Part shown: positions 1-5,593 of the stretch, one piece after another
How the letters are laid out: the number at the start of each line of letters is the position of its first letter
How positions within the stretch are numbered: the first letter of the stretch is position 1
Assembly (NCBI GenBank): GCA_905215675.1
Contig: CAJMRA010000071.1
Location: 1-9,432 of the forward strand
Length of the DNA stretch: 9,432 nt
Reading direction: 5' to 3'
From: an uncultured bacterium
GTDB lineage: Bacteria; Desulfobacterota; Desulfovibrionia; Desulfovibrionales; Desulfovibrionaceae
Notes under the pieces: generated by a model
What the model saw: only the letters and a program-made list of their open reading frames with translations
Told to the model about the DNA's origin: nothing
Database searches by the model: none
Program-made: the position numbers and the translations under genes

Positions 1-5
1 ACAGG

Positions 6-40
6 AAAGCAGGAGTCATTTAAGATGTCCAGCTTTTTTT
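6..40 (+). terminator. Possible weak terminator of an upstream plus-strand gene
   Basis: AAAGC (6-10) can pair with GCTTT (32-36), continued after an A/A mismatch by GGA (12-14) with TCC (28-30), leaving a 13-base loop. A run of seven T (34-40) follows and partly overlaps the stem. The stem is short and A/T-rich, so this is only a weak candidate for an intrinsic terminator of a gene lying to the left of the window. No coding region is supported in 1-67. Confidence 0.2.
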
Positions 41-58
41 AGAAACAGCCCCTAGGGC

Positions 59-68
59 GTGTTAACAC
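59..68. repeat. 10-base palindrome GTGTTAACAC at the 3' end of the ATPase gene
   Basis: GTGTTAACAC is a perfect palindrome that overlaps the last base of the ATPase stop codon (TAG, minus strand, 70-68). It is preceded on the plus strand by CTAGGGCGT (52-60). The same nine bases occur at 5589-5597, just after the acetyltransferase gene. It may be part of a transcript-end structure or of a dispersed intergenic repeat; the window alone cannot decide. Confidence 0.3.
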
Positions 69-814
69 TAGAGAATCTGGTTCAGGAACTGCTTGAGGCG
101 CGGATGCCGGGGAGAGCCGAAGAGGACATCCGGCGGTCCGACTTCGATGATCTGGCCGTGATCCATGAAGATGACGCGGTCGGCGACGGTGCGCGCAAAG
201 CCCATTTCATGGGTGACGCACACCATGGTCATGCCCTCTTCGGCGAGATTGATCATGACGTCGAGAACTTCGCCGACCATTTCGGGGTCCAGGGCGGAAG
301 TGGGTTCGTCGAACAGCATGATGGCGGGCTGCATGGCCAGCGCCCGGGCGATGGCCACGCGCTGCTGCTGCCCGCCGGAGAGCATGGCCGGGTAGATATT
401 GGCCTTGTCGCTGATGCCGACCTTCTTGAGCAGGAGCAGGGCGCGGTTTTCGGCCTCGGCGCGGGAGAGGCCGAGCAGCTTGCGCGGGGCCAGGGTGAGA
501 TTTTCCAGCACCGTCTTGTGGGGAAAGAGGTTGAACTGCTGGAACACCATGCCCATGCCGCGCCGCATCATGTTGATGTCGTTGCTCTTGTCGTTGATGT
601 CCTGCCCGTTGACGATGATGCTGCCGCCGTCGATTTCCTCAAGCCGGTTGATGGAGCGCAGCAGGGTGGACTTGCCGGAGCCGGACGGACCGATGATGAC
701 GACGCGCTCCCCGGCGGCGATGTCGAGGCTCACATCCTGCAAGGCCGGAAACTGGCCGAAATATTTCCAGACATTGGCGATGGAAATGATGGGGCCGTTA
801 TTTTCTGCGGTCAT
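68..814 (-). CDS. Polar amino acid ABC transporter, ATP-binding protein (GlnQ/HisP type)
   Basis: This 248-residue protein is the cytoplasmic ATPase that powers the importer encoded with it. All ABC motifs are present: Walker A GPSGSGKST (42-50), Q-loop in VFQQFNLFPH (90-99), signature LSGGQQQR (145-152), Walker B IMLFDEP (165-171), D-loop SALD (173-176) and the switch histidine H202. Length and the FNLFPH and PTSALDPEMVGEVL stretches are typical of the GlnQ/HisP/ArtP amino acid subfamily. The gene is last in a three-gene operon: its start overlaps the permease 3' end by 17 bases, which suggests translational coupling. GAGG at 825-828 (minus strand) lies 10 bases before the ATG. The exact amino acid transported cannot be told from the ATPase. 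Confidence 0.95.
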   Translation of the reverse strand: MTAENNGPIISIANVWKYFGQFPALQDVSLDIAAGERVVIIGPSGSGKSTLLRSINRLEEIDGGSIIVNGQDINDKSNDINMMRRGMGMVFQQFNLFPHKTVLENLTLAPRKLLGLSRAEAENRALLLLKKVGISDKANIYPAMLSGGQQQRVAIARALAMQPAIMLFDEPTSALDPEMVGEVLDVMINLAEEGMTMVCVTHEMGFARTVADRVIFMDHGQIIEVGPPDVLFGSPRHPRLKQFLNQIL

Positions 815-1601
815 AGTAATTGAGCCTCGCTTCGATGACGCTGACGATTTTGGAAAGCAGCAGGGTGATGATCAGATAGACGAGCGCCACGACGGTATAC
901 GCCTCGAAATAGGCGTAGCTCTGGGAGGCGAAGCTGCGGGCGCGCTGCATCATGTCGGGCATGCCGATGACGGAGACGAGGGCCGTATCCTTGAGCATGG
1001 CGATGCATTCGTTGCCTACCGGGGGCAGGATGGTCCGCCAGGCCTGGGGCAGGACCACGTAGAACATGGTCTGGAAGCGGTTGAAGCCCAGCGAACGCGC
1101 GGCTTCGGTCTGTCCCTTGGGAATGGCGAGAATGCCCGCGCGGAAGACCTCGCCCATGTAGGCCCCGTAGCAGACGCTGACGGCGATGACGGCGGCGGGC
1201 ACGCCCTGGATGCGCAGAAACTGGGACAGGGCGAAATAGATGTAGAAGACCTGCACCAGCAGGGGAATGCCTCGTATGACTTCCACGTAGGTGGAGGCGA
1301 TGAGGTTGATGCAGCGGTTGCGCGAAATGCGGCCCAGCCCCGTCAGCAGTCCCAGCGGCACGGCGCAGCAGATGGCAAGCGCCGTGAGCTTGAAGGTGAG
1401 CAGGATGCCGTCGGGGAGGAAGAGCAGGGCTTCCCGGTAGCTGCTCGGCCCCATGTAGCACAGCAGGAGCAGTGACAGGACGGCCCCCGTCAGGGCGATG
1501 GACCAGGCGTTGATCAGCCGCCGTTCGCGCGGATTGGGAATGGCCGGGCCGTCGGTGACCATGATGATGTTGGCGTTGCTCTGTCCTTCGTCTTTATCCA
1601 T
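798..1601 (-). CDS. Polar amino acid ABC transporter, permease (HisM/GlnP family)
   Basis: This 267-residue inner-membrane protein forms the translocation channel, probably as a homodimer because no second permease gene is present. About 30 polar residues at the N-terminus are followed by a hydrophobic segment (about 31-50), then the usual permease core with membrane segments near 62-90, 100-125, 135-152 and 235-255. The conserved family stretch YVEVIRGIPLLVQVFYIYF (105-123) and the cytoplasmic EAA loop (about 163-187, with E166, A167, A168 and G172) that docks to the ATPase are clear. The start at 1601 is supported by GAGGG on the minus strand five bases upstream of the ATG. The polar N-terminal leader is somewhat longer than in many homologues; M14 is a weaker alternative start. 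The gene lies between the binding protein and ATPase genes. Confidence 0.93.
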   Translation of the reverse strand: MDKDEGQSNANIIMVTDGPAIPNPRERRLINAWSIALTGAVLSLLLLCYMGPSSYREALLFLPDGILLTFKLTALAICCAVPLGLLTGLGRISRNRCINLIASTYVEVIRGIPLLVQVFYIYFALSQFLRIQGVPAAVIAVSVCYGAYMGEVFRAGILAIPKGQTEAARSLGFNRFQTMFYVVLPQAWRTILPPVGNECIAMLKDTALVSVIGMPDMMQRARSFASQSYAYFEAYTVVALVYLIITLLLSKIVSVIEARLNYYDRRK

Positions 1602-1658
1602 TGTGTCCCTCTTCGGCGGCGCGCCCGCGATGCCGTCGTCCCGCGTGAGGACGCGAAG

Positions 1659-1686
1659 GCCGGAGGAGTCTTGCGGCTCCTCCGGC
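1659..1686 (-). repeat. Perfect 10-bp stem hairpin in the binding protein-permease gap
   Basis: GCCGGAGGAG (1659-1668) and CTCCTCCGGC (1677-1686) are perfect reverse complements around an 8-base loop. No T-run follows on either strand, so it is not a classical intrinsic terminator. It lies 57 bases upstream of the permease start. By analogy with intercistronic hairpins of other binding-protein transporter operons, it may protect the upstream message or reduce read-through, giving more binding protein than permease. That role is inferred. Confidence 0.5.
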
Positions 1687-1720
1687 GATAGGCGCGGCTG
1701 TCGTTCGTGATCCGGAAATG

Positions 1721-1738
1721 GTCCGGCCCGGGCCGGAC
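1721..1738 (-). repeat. 18-base perfect palindrome just after the binding-protein stop
   Basis: GTCCGGCCC (1721-1729) is directly followed by its reverse complement GGGCCGGAC (1730-1738), so an all-G/C hairpin can form 10 bases after the binding-protein stop codon (1749-1751). On the minus strand it is followed by CATTTCC, a poor T-tract. It may be a 3' stabilising or partly terminating element and pairs functionally with the hairpin at 1659-1686. Confidence 0.45.
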
Positions 1739-1748
1739 AGGCGCGGCG

Positions 1749-2492
1749 TTACTTGCCGCTGCCCATCCACTTTTCAATCAGCTTGGCTTCGGTGCCGTCC
1801 TTCTTGATTTCATCGACGGCCTTGTTGATGCGATCGAGCAGGTCCTTGCGGCCCTTCTGGAGGCAGAAGCCGATATATTCCTTGTCGCCGGTCTGGTAAG
1901 CCACGTTGAGCTTGCCTTCGAAGTCCTTGCGCTTGTTGGCGTAGTACTTGGCGACGGGGTCGTCGCAGATGACGGCGTCGATGCGGCCCGCGGCAAGGTC
2001 GGCGATGGCCAGACCCACGTCGTCATATTCGCGGATGACGGCGCCCACGTTCGCCTTGCGCAGGACGAACACGCCGGTGATGCCGATCTGGCTGCCCACG
2101 GTCTTGCCCTTGAGTTCGGCAAGGCTCTTGATGGTCTTGCCCTTGGGCATGATGACGGCCTGGGTCAGGCCGTAATAGGGCGTGGAAAAGTCAAAGGTCT
2201 TCTGGCGTTCGGGCGTGATGGTGGTCGAGGAAGCCAGAATGTCGTAATTGCCCGCGGCCAGTCCCGCAAAGATGCCGTCCCAGGCCACGTTGCGGATTTC
2301 CACTTCAAAGCCGGCGCGTTTGGCCACTTCCTTGATATAATCCATGGAATAGCCGATGGGTTCCTTCTTGTCGTTGAGGTATTCGAAGGGCGGGAAGTTG
2401 CAGTCGCCAGCCACGACGAATTTTTCAGCGGCGGCGGCGGGAGAACACAGCAGCATCACCGTCGCCAGCGAAAGAAGCAGTCTGCGGAACAT
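1749..2492 (-). CDS. Periplasmic polar amino acid-binding protein (SBP_bac_3 family)
   Basis: This is the solute receptor of the importer. The 247-residue precursor has a Sec signal peptide: MFRR, a hydrophobic core to about residue 16, then SPAAAA with likely cleavage after A22. C16 is not in a proper lipobox, so a soluble periplasmic protein is expected. Family hallmarks are CNFPPFEYLND (31-41), GYSMDYIKEVAKRAG (47-61), WDGIFAGLAAGNYDIL (71-86), ITPER with R96 placed to hold the ligand carboxylate, DFSTPYY (101-107), the QIGITG loop (135-140) and CDDPVAKYY (176-184), whose aspartates would hold the amino group. Start 2492 is chosen because GGAGG lies five bases upstream and the signal peptide begins there; the reading frame stays open further upstream but covers leader DNA. 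Ligand is unassigned; a polar or basic amino acid is likely. First gene of the operon. Confidence 0.94.
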   Translation of the reverse strand: MFRRLLLSLATVMLLCSPAAAAEKFVVAGDCNFPPFEYLNDKKEPIGYSMDYIKEVAKRAGFEVEIRNVAWDGIFAGLAAGNYDILASSTTITPERQKTFDFSTPYYGLTQAVIMPKGKTIKSLAELKGKTVGSQIGITGVFVLRKANVGAVIREYDDVGLAIADLAAGRIDAVICDDPVAKYYANKRKDFEGKLNVAYQTGDKEYIGFCLQKGRKDLLDRINKAVDEIKKDGTEAKLIEKWMGSGK

Positions 2493-2497
2493 GGGGG

Positions 2498-2502
2498 CCT
2501 CC
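2498..2502 (-). promoter_or_regulatory. Ribosome binding site fixing the binding-protein start
   Basis: On the minus strand GGAGG stands five bases before the ATG at 2492. It decides between this start and longer in-frame options up to 2918, which lack a signal peptide at their N-terminus. The 3' arm of the long inverted repeat (2508-2520) ends five bases upstream of it, so leader folding could affect access. Confidence 0.75.
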
Positions 2503-2538
2503 AAGGTGTTTTTCCGTCCGTCGTCATTCGCCACAGCG

Positions 2539-2556
2539 TCCCGCCTGAGGGCGGGA
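2539..2556 (-). repeat. Small G/C hairpin in the leader
   Basis: TCCCGCC (2539-2545) pairs perfectly with GGCGGGA (2550-2556) around the loop TGAG. It lies 47 bases upstream of the binding-protein start codon, inside the larger inverted repeat. No T-run follows on the minus strand. Confidence 0.4.
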
Positions 2557-2583
2557 AACGGCCCGGATAAGAGCGTGTTGCCT

Positions 2584-2612
2584 AAAAACGCGGGGCGGCG
2601 ACAGCGCCGCCC
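2584..2612 (-). terminator. Terminator-like hairpin with T-run, minus strand
   Basis: GGGCGGCG (2593-2600) pairs perfectly with CGCCGCCC (2605-2612) around a 4-base loop. On the minus strand the stem is followed by CGCG and then five T (2588-2584). The four-base offset of the T-run makes it imperfect. It may end the transcript of the NYN gene (stop at 2866) or act as an attenuator for the binding-protein operon if that promoter lies above 2634. Confidence 0.4.
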
Positions 2613-2634
2613 GGCCCGAAGCGGACGGAAAAAC

Positions 2635-2865
2635 CGCGCTTTTTCCGCGCAACGACAGGCCGTATGGTTTGCAGCGCAACGCGTTGCAAACGGAAATGTT
2701 CCAGGCGTCCCGCCCCTGAAACGGCGCGGCGTTCCCGGACCGAAAGCCGACGCTCCCCCGAAAGGGGAGAGGCCGTGATCGCGGGGCGTCACAGGGCGAA
2801 CGCGCGGTTGTTGTACGCCCGCAAAGGCGCGCCCGTCAAGGGTCGGGAGGTTTTTTACGGCTTTT
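2635..2865. other. Non-coding stretch between the NYN gene and the transporter leader
   Basis: No convincing gene is present here. Frames open through it are short of codon support and have no homology that I recognise. It holds the palindrome at 2676-2687, a GGAAAAA/TTTTTCC hairpin (2627-2633 with 2640-2646) and a CTCCCC/GGGGAG hairpin (2753-2758 with 2764-2769). Any promoter of the transporter operon should lie here or just below. The best minus-strand guess is TTGCAA and CATACG flanking the palindrome with 17-base spacing, which is a weak match to the sigma-70 consensus. Confidence 0.5.
2676..2687. promoter_or_regulatory. 12-base palindrome, possible operator
   Basis: GCAACGCGTTGC is a perfect palindrome with a central CG, in the style of LacI/PurR-family operators. 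It is flanked by TTTGC (2668-2672) and shares GCAAA (2686-2690), giving a second, offset inverted repeat. It sits between weak -35-like and -10-like sequences on the minus strand, upstream of the binding-protein gene. Binding by any regulator is speculative. Confidence 0.3.
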
Positions 2866-3582
2866 CTACCAGGAGTTCCCGGGAGCGGGGCCGTCGTCCT
2901 CTTCCTCGTCGTCGTCAACGGGCAGCCGGCCGGTCATGCCGCCGCCCCCCGCGCCGCCGAGGGGCGCGTTCATGTTGCCGTAGGGCGCGCGGCCGCGTCC
3001 GGCGGACGTCATGCCGTCGTCTCCGGCATAGTCGTCGCGTTCGTCCTTGAGCGCCTGTTGCAGGAACCAGTCCTCGCGGATGCGCCACGAGGCCGCCGCC
3101 GTATAGGCCGGGGAGGAATAGCCCACGGAAAGCACCAGCGTGCGCCGGGCGTGCTCCTGAAGGCGTATGAGCAGGGGCGTGAAGTCCGCGTCGCCGGAAA
3201 GAATGATGAATTCGTCAAAATGCGTAGAGTGGGAAAGATCGTCCATGCAGTCCATGACAAGATGAATGTCGGTGCTTGTCTTGCCGCGCGTCGTGAGCGG
3301 CGGACAGTCCACAACCTGAAAGGCGCTGCGGGTGAAGTGAAAACGGAATTCTTGATAGCGCTGGGGGTTCAGGTATACCATGCGCTTGAGGATGCGGCGG
3401 CGCACGCCTTCTCCGTAGAGAATGCGGAGCGCGTGATTCTCGATCCAGCGCACCCAGCGATAGGGGGCCGTGCCGAAATTGCGCGCCGCTTCGGGATCAG
3501 CGTCAAGAAAGCGGGTATAAATATTGTCGAAATCCACATAAAGCGCGCTGTACACTTCATCAAAACCGGTAAATCGAGCCAT
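2866..3582 (-). CDS. NYN domain protein (LabA-like PIN-fold, putative RNase)
   Basis: This 238-residue protein carries an NYN domain over roughly residues 10-160. The acidic metal-site pattern is visible: ALYVDFDNI with D17, D19 and N20 on strand 1, KTSTDIHLVMDCMD with D105 and D111, and ILSGDADFTPLL with D131 and D133. NYN proteins belong to the PIN/FLAP nuclease fold and many act on RNA; activity here is inferred from intact acidic residues. The tail differs: about residues 181-238 are rich in Gly, Arg and Asp, with an acidic cluster DDDEEEDD (223-230), and no LOTUS/OST-HTH module is seen. Start 3582 is supported by GAGG on the minus strand. It stands alone, divergent from the polysaccharide-type cluster and upstream of the amino acid transporter; it could read into the latter. 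Partner and target RNA are unknown. Confidence 0.8.
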   Translation of the reverse strand: MARFTGFDEVYSALYVDFDNIYTRFLDADPEAARNFGTAPYRWVRWIENHALRILYGEGVRRRILKRMVYLNPQRYQEFRFHFTRSAFQVVDCPPLTTRGKTSTDIHLVMDCMDDLSHSTHFDEFIILSGDADFTPLLIRLQEHARRTLVLSVGYSSPAYTAAASWRIREDWFLQQALKDERDDYAGDDGMTSAGRGRAPYGNMNAPLGGAGGGGMTGRLPVDDDEEEDDGPAPGNSW

Positions 3583-3602
3583 GACAACCTCGGCTGTGAA
3601 GA

Positions 3603-3618
3603 CCTTTCGTGCGAAAGG
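3603..3618. promoter_or_regulatory. Inverted repeat in the divergent intergenic region
   Basis: CCTTTCG (3603-3609) and CGAAAGG (3612-3618) are perfect reverse complements separated by two bases. The site lies in the 103-base gap between the divergent NYN and O-antigen ligase genes, between the -10-like element at 3624-3629 and the NYN ribosome binding site. It may be an operator or a 5' untranslated hairpin of the NYN message. Confidence 0.3.
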
Positions 3619-3623
3619 CCGGA

Positions 3624-3629
3624 ATAGTA
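3624..3629 (-). promoter_or_regulatory. Candidate -10 element for the NYN gene
   Basis: On the minus strand TACTAT resembles the sigma-70 -10 box and lies 42 bases before the NYN start codon, in the most A/T-rich part of the divergent gap. No good -35 box is found at the right distance; a run of seven T lies upstream. A similar plus-strand TAGTAT (3625-3630) might serve the opposite gene. Evidence is weak. Confidence 0.25.
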
Positions 3630-3666
3630 TCCTGCAATTCTAGAAAAAAACGAAATGGCCTGCAAG

Positions 3667-3678
3667 CGCGGGCCCGCG
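3667..3678. repeat. 12-base G/C palindrome before the ligase start
   Basis: CGCGGGCCCGCG is a perfect palindrome whose last base is the first of the GGAG (3678-3681) that precedes the ligase ATG at 3686. A hairpin here would partly hide the ribosome binding site, so it could lower translation of the first gene of the cluster. The effect is inferred. Confidence 0.3.
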
Positions 3679-3685
3679 GAGCGTT

Positions 3686-4984
3686 ATGCACCGACCGTCG
3701 TCCCCCCTCCCGGCCCGGCTGCGGGCCCGCCTTGCGGAAAATCCCGCCCGTTTCTGGCATGACTGCCTGTTCTGGAGTTTCTGGACGACCATCGTCCTGT
3801 TCCCCACCGGATACGGTTTCCGGGAGGTCTCGCCGCTGGTCTGCGCCGTCTTCCTTGTCCTGTATTATCGGCAGGACTGGAAAAATTCCACGCTGGCCCG
3901 TCTGCGGCCGTGGCCGCTTTTCGGCTGTGCCGCCCTGATGACGCTGATCGGCGTCGTTTTTTCCACCGACGTCTGGCAGTCGTTCCTGCATGCGGGCATG
4001 GGCGTCAACAAGGGCTACATCCTGCCCTTCATCGCCATGGAATGCGTCCGCGACGAGCGTGATCTGCGGCGTCTGGTGGCCGCCTGCGGGCTGGCCTGCT
4101 TCTGGGAAGGGCTGGACGGCATCTGGCAGTTCCTGACCGGCGTGGATCTCGTCATGGGCTATCTGCCCAAGGAGGGCAGGCTGTCCGGCAGCTTCTCCGA
4201 TTATGCCGTGGGCAATTACATTTCCCTGGCCATGCTGCCGGTGTTCGGCGGCTGGTTCCTGCTGCGGCGGCGCTGGTCCGCGCCCGTGTCGGCGCTGCTC
4301 TTCGCCCTGCTGCTCTTTCCGCCCGTCTTTCTGCTTGTCGGCAGCGGAACCCGGAGCGGCGTGCTGGCCGTGGCCTCGTCCTTTGTCCTCTGGATGCTGC
4401 TTCGCGGACGCCTGCGCTGGCGCTATCTGCTGGCGGCGGCGGCCATCTTCGTCGCCTTCGCCCTGCTGCGGCAGGGCCGCCTCTCGCCGGAAACCATCGG
4501 CGCAGACGGGCGCTGGAGCCTCTGGTCGCTGGGCTGGAGCGTCTTTCTCGAACATCCCTGGCTCGGCGCGGGCGCGGGGCAGTACAATGCGGCCTTCCGC
4601 GCCCTGGGCCTCGTGCCCGAACGCGACGTGATCACCATCAGCCATCCGCACAATATCTATCTCGATATTCTCTACGCGCACGGCATCGTCGGTTTCCTGC
4701 TGGGGATGATCTTCCTGTTCGGCTTCCTGTACTGGGGATATGTCCGCCTGCGTCCGCAGCTTGAGCGCGAACTGCGGGAGGACGCCCCGTCCTGCTACTG
4801 GCGCATGACGGCATGGTTCTGGATTGCCTACGGCGCATGGTTCGTCAACGGCATTTTCGGTCACGATTTTTACCGTATCTGGTGGCTGGCCCTGTCCATG
4901 ACGCACATGGGCGTCATGATCGGCGCGGTGGTCAACGCTCCCGCCGTTCCTGCCGCCGTCTCAACCTCCAAGGATTCCGCATGA
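3686..4984 (+). CDS. O-antigen ligase / polymerase family membrane protein (Wzy_C-type)
   Basis: This 432-residue polytopic membrane protein has roughly ten to twelve hydrophobic segments (for example 28-61, 78-94, 129-150, 176-217, 225-262, 334-351, 374-395, 398-415). The large periplasmic loop before residue 330 carries the family signature: GSGTRSG (219-225, with conserved R223), WSVFLEHPWLGAGAGQYN (284-301) and HPHNIYLDILYAHGIVG (320-336). WaaL ligases move lipid-linked O-chain to lipid A core in the periplasm, and Wzy polymerases extend it; both share this domain, and the sequence alone does not separate them. A ligase of glycan to lipid or protein is the usual reading. It is first in the plus-strand cluster; the start has GGAG four bases upstream, slightly close. 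The 3' end overlaps the acetyltransferase gene by ATGA. Confidence 0.85.
   Translation: MHRPSSPLPARLRARLAENPARFWHDCLFWSFWTTIVLFPTGYGFREVSPLVCAVFLVLYYRQDWKNSTLARLRPWPLFGCAALMTLIGVVFSTDVWQSFLHAGMGVNKGYILPFIAMECVRDERDLRRLVAACGLACFWEGLDGIWQFLTGVDLVMGYLPKEGRLSGSFSDYAVGNYISLAMLPVFGGWFLLRRRWSAPVSALLFALLLFPPVFLLVGSGTRSGVLAVASSFVLWMLLRGRLRWRYLLAAAAIFVAFALLRQGRLSPETIGADGRWSLWSLGWSVFLEHPWLGAGAGQYNAAFRALGLVPERDVITISHPHNIYLDILYAHGIVGFLLGMIFLFGFLYWGYVRLRPQLERELREDAPSCYWRMTAWFWIAYGAWFVNGIFGHDFYRIWWLALSMTHMGVMIGAVVNAPAVPAAVSTSKDSA
4970..4974 (+). promoter_or_regulatory. Ribosome binding site fixing the acetyltransferase start
   Basis: AAGGA lies six bases before the ATG at 4981, inside the ligase coding region. 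The reading frame is open back to 4813, but those extra 56 residues overlap the ligase gene and do not resemble the enzyme family, so 4981 is the supported start. Confidence 0.7.
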
Positions 4985-5592
4985 AACGTCGTTTGCGCCG
5001 GGCCCGGCTGGAAGATGTCGACGCCCTGCTGGCCGTCTATGAACCCTATGTGCTTGAAACCGCCGTCACGTTCGAATACGTCGTTCCCTGCCGCGACGAC
5101 TTCGCCGGTCGCCTCCGCCATATCGGCGAGGAATATCCCTGGCTCGTGCTGGAAGAGGAAGGCCGCGTCGTCGGCTACGCCTACGCGGCCCGGCATATGG
5201 AACGGGCCGCCTACCAGTGGAACGCCGTTCTTTCCGTCTACGTGGACCGCGCCCGCCTCGGGCACGGCAGGGGGCGCGCCCTGTACGGCGCGCTGCTGGA
5301 CCTGCTGACCCTTCAGGGCATCCGCAACGTGTACGGCTGCGTCACGGTTCCCAATGCCGCCAGCGACGCGCTGCATGCGGCTTTCGGCTTCCGGCTGCTC
5401 GGCGAATTCCCCGCCTCGGGCTACAAGCTCGGCGCATGGCACGGTATCCGCTGGTACGGCAAATGCCTCCATCCGGTCGATGCCGCCCCGCCCCGCCTCC
5501 TGTCCGTGCATGAACTGTTCGATCTGCGCCCGGATGACGCGCGGGACATACTCCGCCGTCACGCCGACAGCCTCGGGGACGCTCCCTTCTAG
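4981..5592 (+). CDS. GNAT N-acetyltransferase, phosphinothricin acetyltransferase-like
   Basis: This 203-residue cytoplasmic enzyme should transfer an acetyl group from acetyl-CoA to an amine. It follows the PAT/MnaT subfamily layout: RRARLEDVDALLAVYEPYVLET (near residues 7-27), VTFEY (29-33), YPWLVLEEEGRVVGYAYAAR (52-71), ERAAYQWNAVLSVYV (74-88), the acetyl-CoA loop RLGHGRGRALY (92-102), and VPNAASDALHAAFGFRLLGEF (123-143). About 35 residues after WYGKCLHP (158-165) exceed the usual length and match nothing I know. Family members acetylate methionine sulfoximine, phosphinothricin, methionine or other amino compounds; substrate here is open. The ATGA overlap with the ligase suggests coupled translation, so acetylation of an amino sugar or a precursor of the glycan is conceivable, but a stand-alone detoxification role is equally possible. 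Confidence 0.85.
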   Translation: MKRRLRRARLEDVDALLAVYEPYVLETAVTFEYVVPCRDDFAGRLRHIGEEYPWLVLEEEGRVVGYAYAARHMERAAYQWNAVLSVYVDRARLGHGRGRALYGALLDLLTLQGIRNVYGCVTVPNAASDALHAAFGFRLLGEFPASGYKLGAWHGIRWYGKCLHPVDAAPPRLLSVHELFDLRPDDARDILRRHADSLGDAPF

Positions 5593-5593
5593 G

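Larger units (their letters stand above)
2508..2634 (-). promoter_or_regulatory. Structured leader: 13-base inverted repeat enclosing two hairpins
   Basis: GTTTTTCCGTCCG (2508-2520) and CGGACGGAAAAAC (2622-2634) are perfect reverse complements separated by 101 bases. Between them are two further perfect hairpins: 2539-2556 (7-bp stem, 4-base loop) and 2593-2612 (8-bp stem, 4-base loop). Read on the minus strand, the long stem would close a multi-branch structure whose 3' arm ends five bases before the GGAGG ribosome binding site of the binding-protein gene. This could be a cis-regulatory leader, or the 5' arm may belong to a terminator of the gene upstream. No known riboswitch class is recognised. 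The pairing is seen; the regulatory role is inferred. Confidence 0.4.

Noticed and set aside
2508..2634. Reading the 13-base inverted repeat as insertion-sequence ends
   Set aside because: The enclosed 101 bases hold no coding capacity and no target-site duplication is visible; an RNA or regulatory structure explains it better, although a tiny MITE-like element cannot be fully excluded.
2493..2918. N-terminal extension of the binding protein by 142 residues up to 2918
   Set aside because: It would place the signal peptide internally, overlaps the end of the NYN gene, and ignores the GGAGG five bases before the ATG at 2492.
2356..3050. Plus-strand open frames of 140 and 128 codons across the non-coding region
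   Set aside because: Arg-rich translations without motifs or ribosome binding sites, overlapping the binding-protein and NYN genes on the other strand.
3560..4906. Long open frame of 448 codons on the minus strand, opposite the O-antigen ligase gene
   Set aside because: Its product is rich in Gln, Gly, Arg, Glu and His with no domain or membrane pattern, as expected for the antisense of a G/C-ending-codon gene. The plus-strand ligase explains the DNA.
4813..4980. Earlier start for the acetyltransferase within the ligase gene
   Set aside because: The 56 extra residues do not match the family, whose N-terminus begins right at 4981, where a good ribosome binding site and the ATGA overlap are found.
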